Shown here: positions 56,499-64,000 of the stretch, piece after piece
How the letters are laid out: each line of letters starts with the position of its first letter
Position numbering within the stretch: the stretch's first letter is position 1
NCBI GenBank assembly: GCA_024397995.1
Contig: CP073746.1
Coordinates: 930,001-994,000 of the forward strand
Length of the DNA stretch: 64,000 nt
DNA from: a bacterium SCSIO 12827
Lineage (GTDB): Bacteria > Pseudomonadota > Alphaproteobacteria > Rhodospirillales > Casp-alpha2
Reading direction: 5' to 3'
Notes under the pieces: generated by a model
What the model was told of the DNA's origin: nothing
What the model saw: only the letters and a program-made list of their open reading frames with translations
The model's database searches: none
Made by a program: the position numbers and the translations under genes

Positions 56499-57855
56499 CG
56501 CCCATCGGACCCGCCGGGGACGCGCCGGCGGGCGTTCCGGCAGCCGCCGCGGCCATGCCCGCGCGGTTCAGTTCAAGGAACCGGCCCGTGTGACCATCAC
56601 CGCCCTGGCGGCACAGGGCGACGGCGTGGCGGACACCGCCGACGGACGCCGCCTGTTCATTCCTTTCACCGTTCCGGGTGACGAGATCGACGTTGAGATC
56701 GGTCCGCCTCGGGGCGATGGATTCGAGGCCCGCGTGCGGTCCTTCGTCACCAAGGCGCCCCGGGGGGAGGCATTCTGCCGCCATTTCGAAATCTGCGGCG
56801 GCTGCGCGGTGCAACACCTGACGGATGCGCATTACATTGAATGGAAAAGCGGCATCCTGATTCAGGCCTTGTCCCGGCGGGGCCTGATGCTCGATGTCCT
56901 GGACCTTGCATCCGTGCCCAGGGATGCCCGCCGCCGTGTCACGTTCCAGGCGGAACGCACGGACAAGGGCGTGGTTATCGGTTTCGCCGAACGGCGGGGG
57001 CACCGGATCGTCGATATCGACGCCTGTCCTCTGCTATTGCCGGACATCAACGCGCTGCTGCCCCTGCTGCGCGATCTGGTGGTGGCGATGCTGCAAACGG
57101 GGGAACGGGCGCGTCTGGCCGTCGCCCGTACGGAAGGCCCCGAGGGTGGGGCGCTTGATCTGGTGGTCGAACGCGATCGCGAACCCGATCTGGCGGCGCG
57201 CGAGGCCCTGGCCGATTTCGCGCGCCGGTCGAACGCGGCACGTATTTCCTGGCGCGACGGGGCGGGGATCGTCGAGCCGATCGCGCATATCACGCCAGTC
57301 GCCGCCGAATTCGGTCCCGCCGTGGTGGAACTGCCGCCGGGCGGCTTCATGCAGCCGACGACGGCCGGCGAGGAAATCCTGCGCAATGCGATTCTGGCTG
57401 GCGCCGAAGGGGCCACGCGCATCGCCGAGCTTTATGCCGGCGCCGGCACGTTCACCTTCGGTCTGGCCAAGATGTGCCGGGTTCATGCGGTCGATGGTGA
57501 TGCCGCGCTGATGCGTGCGCTCAGCACCGGCGCGGGCCGGTCCGGCCTGGGCGGGCGGGTGACCACGGAAACGCGGGACCTGGCGGCGCGGCCGCTGCTA
57601 CCCGGTGAATTGAAGGATATCGATACGGTGATCCTGGACCCGCCCCGGGCGGGGGCGTTGCGCCAAGTCGAACAGATCGTCCTGGCGCCGGGCGTGCGCC
57701 GCGTGATCATGGTGTCCTGCAACCCACAGACCTTCGCGCGGGATGTCCGGGTGCTGGTTGACGGCGGGTTCGATCCGGGGCCGGTTCTGCCCGTGGATCA
57801 ATTCCCCTATTCTCACCACCTGGAATGCGTGGCGGTGCTGACGCGCGGCGGCTGA
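56482..57855 (+). CDS. class I SAM-dependent rRNA uracil methyltransferase (TrmA/RlmD family)
   Basis: 457 residues if the TTG at 56482 is used, overlapping the lipoprotein gene by 17 nt; a GTG near 56590 would drop a basic, disordered 36-residue head. A TRAM domain (ITALAAQGDGVADTADGR), the iron-sulfur cluster CRHFEICGGCAVQHL, motif I IAELYAGAGTFTFGLAK, and the catalytic VSCNPQTFARD identify a 5-methyluridine methyltransferase of the TrmA/RlmC/RlmD group. Which rRNA position is modified cannot be told. The start is uncertain. Confidence 0.9.
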   Translation: MPRKSDAHRTRRGRAGGRSGSRRGHARAVQFKEPARVTITALAAQGDGVADTADGRRLFIPFTVPGDEIDVEIGPPRGDGFEARVRSFVTKAPRGEAFCRHFEICGGCAVQHLTDAHYIEWKSGILIQALSRRGLMLDVLDLASVPRDARRRVTFQAERTDKGVVIGFAERRGHRIVDIDACPLLLPDINALLPLLRDLVVAMLQTGERARLAVARTEGPEGGALDLVVERDREPDLAAREALADFARRSNAARISWRDGAGIVEPIAHITPVAAEFGPAVVELPPGGFMQPTTAGEEILRNAILAGAEGATRIAELYAGAGTFTFGLAKMCRVHAVDGDAALMRALSTGAGRSGLGGRVTTETRDLAARPLLPGELKDIDTVILDPPRAGALRQVEQIVLAPGVRRVIMVSCNPQTFARDVRVLVDGGFDPGPVLPVDQFPYSHHLECVAVLTRGG

Positions 57856-57867
57856 CGCCCCCGGTTC

Positions 57868-58116
57868 CTACATGCCGACGGCGCGCATGTAGATGGTCAG
57901 GACTTCTTCCATTTCGTTGCGGTCGCTTTCATCCATTTTACGCAGGCGGATGAGCTGACGCATCACCTTGACGTCGAACCCGGCGGACTTGGCTTCGGAA
58001 TAGACTTCCTTGATGTCTTCCGCGAGGGCTTTCTTTTCCTCTTCCAGACGTTCGATCCGGTCGATAAGGGCTTTCAGGCGCTCGCTGGCGGCGCCGCCGA
58101 TTTCGCTTTCGCTCAT
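57868..58116 (-). CDS. gapR: GapR family DNA-binding protein (DUF2312)
   Basis: 82 residues from the ATG at 58116. LKALIDRIERLEEEKKALAE followed by DIKEVYSEAKSAGFDVKVMR and RLRKMDESDRNEMEEVLTIY is the GapR signature, an alphaproteobacterial coiled-coil protein that encircles overtwisted DNA and aids replication by stimulating topoisomerases. Length and motif order match the Caulobacter protein. It converges with the methyltransferase gene, 12 nt apart. Confidence 0.93.
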   Translation of the reverse strand: MSESEIGGAASERLKALIDRIERLEEEKKALAEDIKEVYSEAKSAGFDVKVMRQLIRLRKMDESDRNEMEEVLTIYMRAVGM

Positions 58117-58250
58117 GCTTGGGTGTCCTTGGGCTGTCCTTGGGATTTGGGGATCATGGAATGTGCGCGCACCATAAGTACCCGGCTCTGTCCGGGCAAG
58201 CGGTTGAAAAGCGGGGATAACGGGGTGATGCTTTTTTAACACCAGATATG

Positions 58251-58278
58251 TTCAGATTTTCCTTTATGCATGTATGAT
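58251..58278 (+). promoter_or_regulatory. candidate sigma-70 promoter of the receiver-domain gene
   Basis: TTCAGA (58251-58256), 16-nt spacer, TATGAT (58273-58278), in an AT-rich stretch 33 nt before the GTG start. Weak -35, good -10. Confidence 0.45.
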
Positions 58279-58310
58279 TAAGGGAACATCCTAGTAAGGG
58301 GTCAAAAAAA

Positions 58311-59411
58311 GTGGCGGTTTATAAATTCGACCGCGTATCCGTAATGGTGTGTGAGGATAATGCTTTTGTCCGGCGCACCCTGGAGGATGTGCTGCGGCAA
58401 TTCGGATTCGAGCGCATCACGCTCCTTAAAAACGGTCAGGAAGCCATCGAAAGCCTGAAGTTGCTGAAGCAGGCGAAGAATCCTGGCCCGGACCTGATCA
58501 TCGCCGATCTGGTGATGGCGCCGATCAATGGGTTGCTGTTGTGCCGCTGGTGCCGGTCGGCCAAGGAAACGCCGAACCGCATGGTGCCCTTCATCATGCT
58601 GTCGGGGGCGGCCGACCAGGATTATGTGGGGTCGGCCCGCGATCTGGGGGCAACGGAATTCCTCGCCAAGCCGTTTTCCGGCGAAACCATCTACAAGAAA
58701 CTGCTGGAGGTCATCGACTTCCCGCGCCAATTCGTGATGACCCAGAACTATTTCGGGCCAGACCGCCGGCGCAAGAAGGACCCGCCGCCGGACGATAATG
58801 AACGGCGTGAAAAGACGGAAGAGGATTGCACGGTCGTCTATTCGGCGGAAAAAATGACCAAACCGAAGTCCGACAGCGACGTCTTCCTGTTCAAGCCGAC
58901 CAATTACCTGCGGGAGAAATGCGCCGGCGGTAAGATCAACCCGATGGAGCGCGGTGAGATGCCGACGGCGCTCATCGAAGAGGCGGAAAAGAAGCTGGAG
59001 CGCGCGACCCTCGACTTTACCAAATGGGCGCAGGATTACCTGGGCCGCCTGTCGGACCTGTGTACTCAGGCATTGCTGGAACCGGGCCGACGCACCCAGC
59101 AGTTCGTGGAAATCAACCAGGTCGCGCTGGAACTGCGCGGACAGGGCGGAACCTTCGGTTATCCGCTGATTTCGGTGTTCGGCAAAATGCTGTTTGATTC
59201 GACCCGTGACGGTTGCCGGGAGGACGACGCCCAGGTGGAAATCGTCAAGGCCCATGTCGACGCCATGCGGGCGGTGCTGCGTGAAAAGATCGCGGGCGAT
59301 GGCGGTGAGATCGGCAAGCAGTTGATCGCGGCGCTGCGCGAAGGCATCGAAAAGCAGGAAAAGGCCCGCAAGGCGGCCATCGAGGAAATGAAGCAGCAGG
59401 CCGGCGGCTGA
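58311..59411 (+). CDS. response regulator with unassigned C-terminal domain
   Basis: 366 residues from a GTG with AAGGGG upstream. Residues 8-130 are a CheY-like receiver: VMVCEDNAF acidic pocket, phospho-acceptor D66 in LIIADLVMAPINGLL, MLSGAA switch Ser and K120 in FLAKPF. A charged linker (PDRRRKKDPPPDDNERREK) leads to a helical C-terminal half (~200-366) with EEAEKKLERATLDFTKWAQD and no DNA-binding, GGDEF or Hpt motif. Output unknown. No histidine kinase gene is adjacent. Confidence 0.88.
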   Translation: MAVYKFDRVSVMVCEDNAFVRRTLEDVLRQFGFERITLLKNGQEAIESLKLLKQAKNPGPDLIIADLVMAPINGLLLCRWCRSAKETPNRMVPFIMLSGAADQDYVGSARDLGATEFLAKPFSGETIYKKLLEVIDFPRQFVMTQNYFGPDRRRKKDPPPDDNERREKTEEDCTVVYSAEKMTKPKSDSDVFLFKPTNYLREKCAGGKINPMERGEMPTALIEEAEKKLERATLDFTKWAQDYLGRLSDLCTQALLEPGRRTQQFVEINQVALELRGQGGTFGYPLISVFGKMLFDSTRDGCREDDAQVEIVKAHVDAMRAVLREKIAGDGGEIGKQLIAALREGIEKQEKARKAAIEEMKQQAGG

Positions 59412-59429
59412 CGCCCGGCTTGCCGCGCA

Positions 59430-59858
59430 TTACTGTGGATTGTCGGCCCGAGGGCTTGTTTCCGTCAAATGGCGGATGGCGTCCTGTACCGCTGTTTCCG
59501 TAATCCGGGACAGGGCGTCCTCCGCGCCGACCCATTCGCGCTTGCGGAAGTGCTTCTCGTCCCAGTTATCAAGCTGCTCGGTGACGAAGAAGGGAAAGAT
59601 CTCCACCCGATAGATCCGCCCGAACTTGGAATAGAAATATTCCCCCAGGGGCTGGTCGCCCGTTTTCCCCAAAAGTCCCGCTTCCTCAAGCGCTTCCTTG
59701 GCCGCCGAGGCGGCAGCGGTCATGTTCGGCTCAACCGTGCCCTTGGGTACGATCCAGCGTCCCGTGTTGCGCGATGTGATGAGAGCGAATTCGATCCTGG
59801 TTCCAATCGTCCGATAGGGGACGACGCAGGATTGTTCGACGGGGCGGGGCGTCAGCAT
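59430..59858 (-). CDS. Nudix hydrolase family protein
   Basis: 142 residues. The Nudix helix is PKGTVEPNMTAAASAAKEAL followed by EEAGLLG: the EExG core is intact, but the first Glu of G-x5-E is Met and the Arg of REx is Lys. It resembles the small diphosphoinositol-polyphosphate/Ap4A-type Nudix proteins (RWIVPKGTVEP). Activity may be altered by the Met substitution. It starts 3 nt after the carboxylate-amine ligase. Confidence 0.87.
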   Translation of the reverse strand: MLTPRPVEQSCVVPYRTIGTRIEFALITSRNTGRWIVPKGTVEPNMTAAASAAKEALEEAGLLGKTGDQPLGEYFYSKFGRIYRVEIFPFFVTEQLDNWDEKHFRKREWVGAEDALSRITETAVQDAIRHLTETSPRADNPQ

Positions 59859-59861
59859 GGG

Positions 59862-61007
59862 TCAGGCTTCCGGCACTTGGGTGGTCTCGAGGATCAGACG
59901 GTCGACCACGGCGGCCAGGGCCGCGTCAGGGGTTGCGCCGGCGGCGAGGGCTTCGGCATGGACGGCAAGCTGGCGATGGGCGCCGGTGCCGCGCTCACGG
60001 ATGGTTTTCAGATGGGTAATCTGGGCGGTGCAGCCCAGGGCCTCCGCATCCTCGGCGATCAGACCCGTGATCTCGTCAAGCAGCAGGCCGAAGGGCACGA
60101 CGGCGCCCTTGCCGAAATCGACCAGGCCTTCGTCCAGCCCGTAACGCTGGGCGCGCCAGCGGTTTTCCTCCAGCAGCATGGGCGAATAGATGCGCCAGCG
60201 CTGATTCTGCAATTTCAGGCGGTACAGCATGCGCAGGATGCAGGTGAACAGGGCCGCGATGGCCAAGGCGTCCTCCATCAGGGGGCAGACGTCGGCGATG
60301 CGCATTTCCAGGGTCGGGAATCGGCCGCTCGGCCGCACATCCCACCACAGCTTGGTCGCATCCTCGATCAGGCCGGCATCGATCAAAACCTGGACGTGAC
60401 GCTGATATTCGCTGAACGACTGGAACTGATTGGGCAGGCCCGTGCGCGGCAATTCATCAAAGATGCTGAGCCGGTAGGATTTCAGCCCCGTATCCTGCCC
60501 CCGCCAGAACGGCGACGAGGTCGACAACGCCAGCAGATGCGGCAGGAAGTAACTGATCTGGTTCAAGAGATCGATGCGCAGTTCATCGTCATCGCCCAGC
60601 CCGACATGGACATGCATGCCGCAGATCATCAGCCGGTGCGCCGGGGCCTGGATATCGCGGGCGATCTCGTTGTAGCGCGCGCGGTCCGTGTGGTGCTGGG
60701 ATTCCCATAGGGAGAACGGGTGGGTCGAGGCCGCGATCGGCGCCAGGCCGTAGCCGTCCGCGACGTCGGCGACGGTCGCGCGCAGTTCCGTCAATTCCGC
60801 CCGCGCCTGGGTGATATCGGTGCAGACGCTGGTGTTGACCTCAATTTGGGACGACAGGAATTCGTGGGCGACGCGGCCCTTCAGGCGTTTCTCGCATTCC
60901 TCGAACAGGCTTTCGGGGGCTTTGTCCGTGACCGCCCGCGTTTCTTTGTCGACGAGAAGGTATTCCTCCTCGATTCCCAGGGTGAAGGGTGGGGCGGCAG
61001 TCGCCAC
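59862..61007 (-). CDS. carboxylate-amine ligase, YbdK/GCS2 family
   Basis: 381 residues from a GTG start one nt after the preceding stop. FTLGIEEEYLLVDKETR, SSQIEVNTSVCTDI, CGMHVHVGLGDDDELRIDLL and FPTLEMRIADVCP are the ATP-grasp-like GCS2 signatures. E. coli YbdK has weak gamma-glutamylcysteine ligase activity; the physiological substrate is unknown. The tight operon with an N-formylglutamate amidohydrolase suggests amino-acid or glutamate-amide metabolism. Confidence 0.94.
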   Translation of the reverse strand: MATAAPPFTLGIEEEYLLVDKETRAVTDKAPESLFEECEKRLKGRVAHEFLSSQIEVNTSVCTDITQARAELTELRATVADVADGYGLAPIAASTHPFSLWESQHHTDRARYNEIARDIQAPAHRLMICGMHVHVGLGDDDELRIDLLNQISYFLPHLLALSTSSPFWRGQDTGLKSYRLSIFDELPRTGLPNQFQSFSEYQRHVQVLIDAGLIEDATKLWWDVRPSGRFPTLEMRIADVCPLMEDALAIAALFTCILRMLYRLKLQNQRWRIYSPMLLEENRWRAQRYGLDEGLVDFGKGAVVPFGLLLDEITGLIAEDAEALGCTAQITHLKTIRERGTGAHRQLAVHAEALAAGATPDAALAAVVDRLILETTQVPEA

Positions 61008-61008
61008 C

Positions 61009-61815
61009 TTAGAAGTACTCCACCTTGAACAGGTCGTCCTCGCGCAGGATGTCGGTCAAGACGTCCGTGAGAATGCCGGCCCAGCGCTGGACCCCGGCGT
61101 CGTCCGCGACCTGATCCTGATTGATTTCAAGGACGCAGTTGGCAAGGCCGCAGGCCCCGGCATGGGCATCGATGGTATAGGCCACGTCCTTGCCCGAATA
61201 GGGCAGGTTGTCGCCGACATCCAGGCCATGGTCGTGCAGGGCCTTGATCAGCGGCCGGGCGAGGCGTTGGTCGTGGTTCCACAGCACGCCCACGTCCCAG
61301 GGCCGGGGGCTGCCGCCGAAGCGGGGCGAAAAACTGTGCACGGCAAACAGCACCGGTGGCCGGTGATGCAGCCAGACATCGGTCATCGTGCGCCGCAGCA
61401 GTTGGTGATAGGGCTCGAACAAGGCTTCCAGGCGGGCCGTTATCTGGGCCGGGGTCAGTGCTTGGTTGGCGGGAATCAGGGTTTCGTCCGAAACCTCGGG
61501 CATGCTGGTGGGATGGCCCGGCGGGCGGTTGAGGTCGACGACCAGGCGCGAATAGCCCGCCAACACGGCGGTCGCGTCCAGGGATTCGGCCAGCAGGCGG
61601 GTCACGCCTTCGGCGCCGATGTCATAGGCGATGTGGCGGTCAAAATGTTCCGGGTTGAGGCCCAGGTCACCCAGCGCGCGGGGCACACGCCGGCTGGCAT
61701 GGTCGCAGGACAGAACAAGGGCGCTGCTTGCCCCGGCATTGATCCGTTCCGCGGCGGGGGCTTCGTCGGCGGCCAGCAGTGGTTGGCCCGCTTCGATGGG
61801 GTCGGGTGCATCCAT
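61009..61815 (-). CDS. N-formylglutamate amidohydrolase family protein
   Basis: 268 residues. SALVLSCDHASRRVPRALG, YDIGAEGVTRLLAESL, LVVDLNRPPGH and VLFAVHSFSPRFGG match the family (HutG2-like zinc amidohydrolase). True members release glutamate and formate at the end of histidine degradation, but no hut genes are near, and family members paired with YbdK-like ligases may act on other acylated amino acids. First gene of the three-gene operon. Confidence 0.92.
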   Translation of the reverse strand: MDAPDPIEAGQPLLAADEAPAAERINAGASSALVLSCDHASRRVPRALGDLGLNPEHFDRHIAYDIGAEGVTRLLAESLDATAVLAGYSRLVVDLNRPPGHPTSMPEVSDETLIPANQALTPAQITARLEALFEPYHQLLRRTMTDVWLHHRPPVLFAVHSFSPRFGGSPRPWDVGVLWNHDQRLARPLIKALHDHGLDVGDNLPYSGKDVAYTIDAHAGACGLANCVLEINQDQVADDAGVQRWAGILTDVLTDILREDDLFKVEYF

Positions 61816-61944
61816 GCCCCCAATATAGCGTTCTGCCCCGGTTGGGGGAGTCTCTTGTACGGCCCGCGCGGCATCCCTGGACAGACCGCGCCGTCACGGC
61901 AATAGTGCCGGCACCTCACCCGCGACCGCGAAGGAACATCCTGC

Positions 61945-62853
61945 GTGACCGATTCCCGGCAAACCATGAAAGTCCCTGCTGGTTGGATCCTGGCCGCGCT
62001 GGTCATCGGTGCCCTGTTCGCAGGATCGTCGACCCTGTTCGTGCGCCTGAACGAACTTGGCCCCATAACCTCGGCGTTCTACCGGGTGTTTCTGGCTTTG
62101 CCGGTGTTGTGGTTCGCCATGGGCTGGGAAACGCGAACCGACGCCGCAGCGCCACGCGTCCTGGCGCGGCGCGATTACGGGATGCTCGCCCTGGCCGGAC
62201 TGTTCTTCGCGGGCGATCTGTTTTTCTGGCACTTGGCGATCATGAACACGGCGGTCGCCAACGCGACCCTGCTGGCGACCCTGTCACCGGTCTATGTCAC
62301 GGCGATCCTGTTCGTGCTGTTTCGTGAACGGGTGCGGCCCCTGTTCCTGGCCGGCACGGCCCTGGCGGTGGCGGGGGCGGCGTTGTTGATGGGTGACAGT
62401 TTCGCGTTCCGGCCCGACCGCCTGTTGGGCGATGTCTATGGCCTGATCACGGGTCTGTTCCTGGCGGGCTACATGGTGACGGTGGGGCGGCTGCGGCGCA
62501 CGGCCGGGATCGGCACAGGTACCTTGATGTTCTGGTCGACTCTGGCCACGGCGGCGGCGTTGCTGCCTCTTGCCCTGCTGTTGGAAGACCGCATGCTGGC
62601 GGCCACGGTCTTCGGTTGGGTGATGCTGGTGGCTCTGGCGTTGATCAGCCATGTTGCAGGCCAAGGTCTGGTCGCCATGGCCATGGCTCATCTGCCGACG
62701 GCCTTCGCCTCGGTCGGCCTGATCATGGAGGTCATCGCCGCCGCCGTGCTTGGCTGGGTGTTTCTGAATGAACCGCTCGCCCCCCTGCAATGGCTGGGGG
62801 CGGCGGTGGTGGTTGCCGGGGTCGTCGTCGCCCGGGGCGGCAGCCGCAATTGA
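61945..62853 (+). CDS. DMT superfamily transporter (EamA)
   Basis: 302 residues from a GTG start. Ten helices in two EamA repeats: WILAALVIGALFAGSSTLFV, ITSAFYRVFLALPVLWFAMG and FLAGYMVTVGRLRRTAG, LPTAFASVGLIMEVIAAAVL. Drug/metabolite exporters of this type move amino acids or small metabolites out of the cell; the substrate is unknown. Divergent from the amidohydrolase operon. Confidence 0.94.
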   Translation: MTDSRQTMKVPAGWILAALVIGALFAGSSTLFVRLNELGPITSAFYRVFLALPVLWFAMGWETRTDAAAPRVLARRDYGMLALAGLFFAGDLFFWHLAIMNTAVANATLLATLSPVYVTAILFVLFRERVRPLFLAGTALAVAGAALLMGDSFAFRPDRLLGDVYGLITGLFLAGYMVTVGRLRRTAGIGTGTLMFWSTLATAAALLPLALLLEDRMLAATVFGWVMLVALALISHVAGQGLVAMAMAHLPTAFASVGLIMEVIAAAVLGWVFLNEPLAPLQWLGAAVVVAGVVVARGGSRN

Positions 62854-62913
62854 CGGTGCCCTTGACGGTCCCCGGGGGCGATGTGCGAGAAAGGGGGCGC
62901 AGGAGACAAAACC

Positions 62914-63159
62914 GTGACCGAAGCCCCCGTCGATAAAGCCCTATTGGAACAGTTGATCTGTTCCCCCTGTATCAGCGTCTGCGTGGTGGATGAACCCACG
63001 GGATTCTGCCAGGGCTGCTGGCGCACCGTGGACGAAATCGCCCAATGGCCCCGCCTGATGCGCCATCAGCGCCTGGAAATTCTCGCGCGATTGGCCGAGC
63101 GCCGCGGCGCCACGTCCCTGACCGACCGCGGCCGGGGGCCGATGCTGGCGGCGGACTGA
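62914..63159 (+). CDS. DUF1289 family Cys-rich protein
   Basis: 81 residues from the GTG at 62914, chosen because AGGAG is eight nt upstream; an ATG at 62881 has none. [20 protein letters not shown] and [14 protein letters not shown] are the DUF1289 signature, five Cys that probably bind iron-sulfur or zinc. Function unknown. It lies 60 nt after the EamA transporter in the same direction. Confidence 0.93.
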   Translation: MTEAPVDKALLEQLICSPCISVCVVDEPTGFCQGCWRTVDEIAQWPRLMRHQRLEILARLAERRGATSLTDRGRGPMLAAD

Positions 63160-63196
63160 ACCGCCGGTCCGGCGTATCGGCCGTGTTCCGGTTTCA

Positions 63197-63240
63197 CGCA
63201 AATCTCCGTCGCGAACCGGCTGGTTCGCTCGGGATTTGCG
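63197..63240. terminator. 44-nt hairpin between convergent genes
   Basis: CGCAAATC-CCG-GCGAACC pairs with GGTTCGC-CGG-GATTTGCG around GGCT, with single-T bulges. It lies one base from the stop of the glyoxalase-family gene and may terminate transcription from both sides. No U-tract on the plus strand. Confidence 0.55.
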
Positions 63241-63241
63241 G

Positions 63242-63661
63242 CTACCAGCTTCCCGTATTCTCCATGGACGCCCAGGGTTCGGCCGGGGCCAGGGCTTCGC
63301 CTTCCTGCAGCAGCTCGATGGAGATGCCGTCCGGTGAGCGGACGAAGGCCATGCGCCCGTCGCGCGGCGGACGGTTGATGGTCACGCCGCCGTCCTGCAG
63401 GCGCTGGCAGGTCGCGTAGATGTCTTTCACGTTGAAGGCAAGGTGGCCGAAATTGCGTCCGCCCGAATATTCCTCGGGGTCGTAGTTGTAGGTCAGCTCG
63501 ATCTGGGAATCGGGGTTTTCTTCGGCCGCGACGAAGATCAGCATATAGCCGTGTTCGGGCCGGTCCGAGCGGCGCACTTCCTTGAGGCCCAGAAGGTCGC
63601 AGTAAAAGCGCAAGCTGGCGTCCACGTCGGATATCCGCACCATCGTATGCAGGTATCTCAT
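63242..63661 (-). CDS. gloA: VOC family protein, lactoylglutathione lyase type
   Basis: 139 residues. MRYLHTMVRISDVDASLRFY is the glyoxalase I N-terminus; metal ligands are His in LHTMVRI, Glu in SQIELTYNYD, His in NFGHLAFNV and Glu in GISIELLQE. GloA converts the methylglyoxal-glutathione adduct to S-lactoylglutathione. All four ligands are present, so activity is likely, although the closely related family includes other lyases and dioxygenases. Confidence 0.92.
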   Translation of the reverse strand: MRYLHTMVRISDVDASLRFYCDLLGLKEVRRSDRPEHGYMLIFVAAEENPDSQIELTYNYDPEEYSGGRNFGHLAFNVKDIYATCQRLQDGGVTINRPPRDGRMAFVRSPDGISIELLQEGEALAPAEPWASMENTGSW

Positions 63662-63741
63662 TTGCCTGTTTCTCCCTGAATGTCCTGGCGGTGTAGAGTT
63701 GGTCTAACAGATTCCAACACGCAAATCCAAGAGCCCCAGCC

Positions 63742-64000
63742 GTGACCCCGACGGATTCCGATCCCCCCCATCCGCTGCACCGTCTTCTGCCCTGGTTTAT
63801 CTGGGGTCTGGGCACCTTCCTGTTCAGCTTTGTGCATTTTCAGCGGGTCGCGCCCGGCGTCATGGTCGATACCCTGATGCGGGAATTCGCCGTGGGCGGC
63901 GCCCTGCTGGGCAACCTGTCGGCGATCTATTTCTATTCCTATGCCGTCTTTCAGGTGCCCGCGGGGCTGATCGTCGACGCCTACGGCTCGCGCCGGATCA
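63742..64000 (+). CDS. MFS transporter (3' end outside window)
   Basis: At least 86 residues from a GTG at 63742, open to the window end. After a polar head (MTPTDSDPPHPLHRLL) comes helix 1 (WFIWGLGTFLFSFVHFQRVA), then GALLGNLSAIYFYSYAVFQV and the MFS motif A region PAGLIVDAYGSRR (G-x-x-x-D-x-x-G-x-R). It resembles the UhpC/glycerol-3-phosphate branch by the PGVM and YSY patterns, but too little is present for a substrate call. Confidence 0.85.
   Translation, partial: MTPTDSDPPHPLHRLLPWFIWGLGTFLFSFVHFQRVAPGVMVDTLMREFAVGGALLGNLSAIYFYSYAVFQVPAGLIVDAYGSRRI

Overview
The window is about 63% GC, densely coded, and reads as chromosomal DNA of a free-living, flagellated, aerobic alphaproteobacterium. 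The gene content points to the Rhodospirillales: GapR (DUF2312), paired DUF1194 proteins, PAS_5 and DUF1289 proteins, a thrB-rnhA pair, class I PhaC with a cytoplasmic PhaZ, and an aa3-type cox cluster with DUF983. The genus cannot be fixed from sequence reading alone. I see no rRNA, tRNA, CRISPR array, insertion sequence, prophage or plasmid gene. Two genes are cut by the window edges: the first, a Cys-rich lectin-like protein, and the last, an MFS transporter.

Layout. 1-6.0 kb: a large protein with four Cys-rich repeats and a C-terminal ricin-type lectin domain; a HAD dehalogenase with a degenerate Smr-like gene; two tandem secreted VWA (DUF1194) proteins; a PhzF enzyme. 6.0-7.9 kb: a PAS protein and a soluble chemoreceptor, probably one split energy-taxis receptor. 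7.9-12.6 kb: the glycine cleavage operon gcvT-gcvH-gcvP behind a tandem glycine riboswitch. 12.7-15.3 kb: a lipoprotein and a peptidoglycan-binding/helical-repeat protein. 15.4-19.8 kb: thrB, rnhA, phaZ, then a LysR regulator divergent from a glutathione S-transferase across a perfect 13-bp inverted repeat. 20.0-24.3 kb: an ABC importer of the iron/2-aminoethylphosphonate type. 24.3-29.0 kb: peroxiredoxin, a DsbD/ScsB-like reductase, YqgE and two small proteins.

29.0-41.1 kb: two divergent blocks concerned with cytochrome oxidase. On the minus strand a 29-residue membrane peptide, a DUF420 protein, a divergent heme-copper oxidase subunit I-like protein and ctaB run on into an M32 carboxypeptidase, thrC and an M16 peptidase. 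On the plus strand are ctaC, ctaD, ctaG, ctaE and, after a strong terminator, a DUF983 gene. 41.2-43.2 kb is a small accessory islet (methyltransferase and sulfotransferase-like protein) with AT-rich spacers. 43.2-49 kb: a GDCCVxC zinc-ribbon protein with an SLC13-type transporter, phaC, and an EAL-CBS-GGDEF protein.

49-57.9 kb: a chemoreceptor, then a run of genes I consider the most interesting in the window. A GAF-PP2C(SpoIIE)-HATPase partner-switching protein and a STAS protein lie directly upstream of mlaE, mlaF, mlaD, a PqiC-type lipoprotein and a TrmA-family RNA methyltransferase. This suggests that phospholipid transport is controlled by reversible phosphorylation of the MlaB-like STAS subunit. 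57.9-64 kb: gapR, a receiver-domain protein with an unassigned C-terminal half, a tight N-formylglutamate amidohydrolase/YbdK ligase/Nudix operon, an EamA exporter, a DUF1289 protein, a glyoxalase-family protein and the start of an MFS permease.
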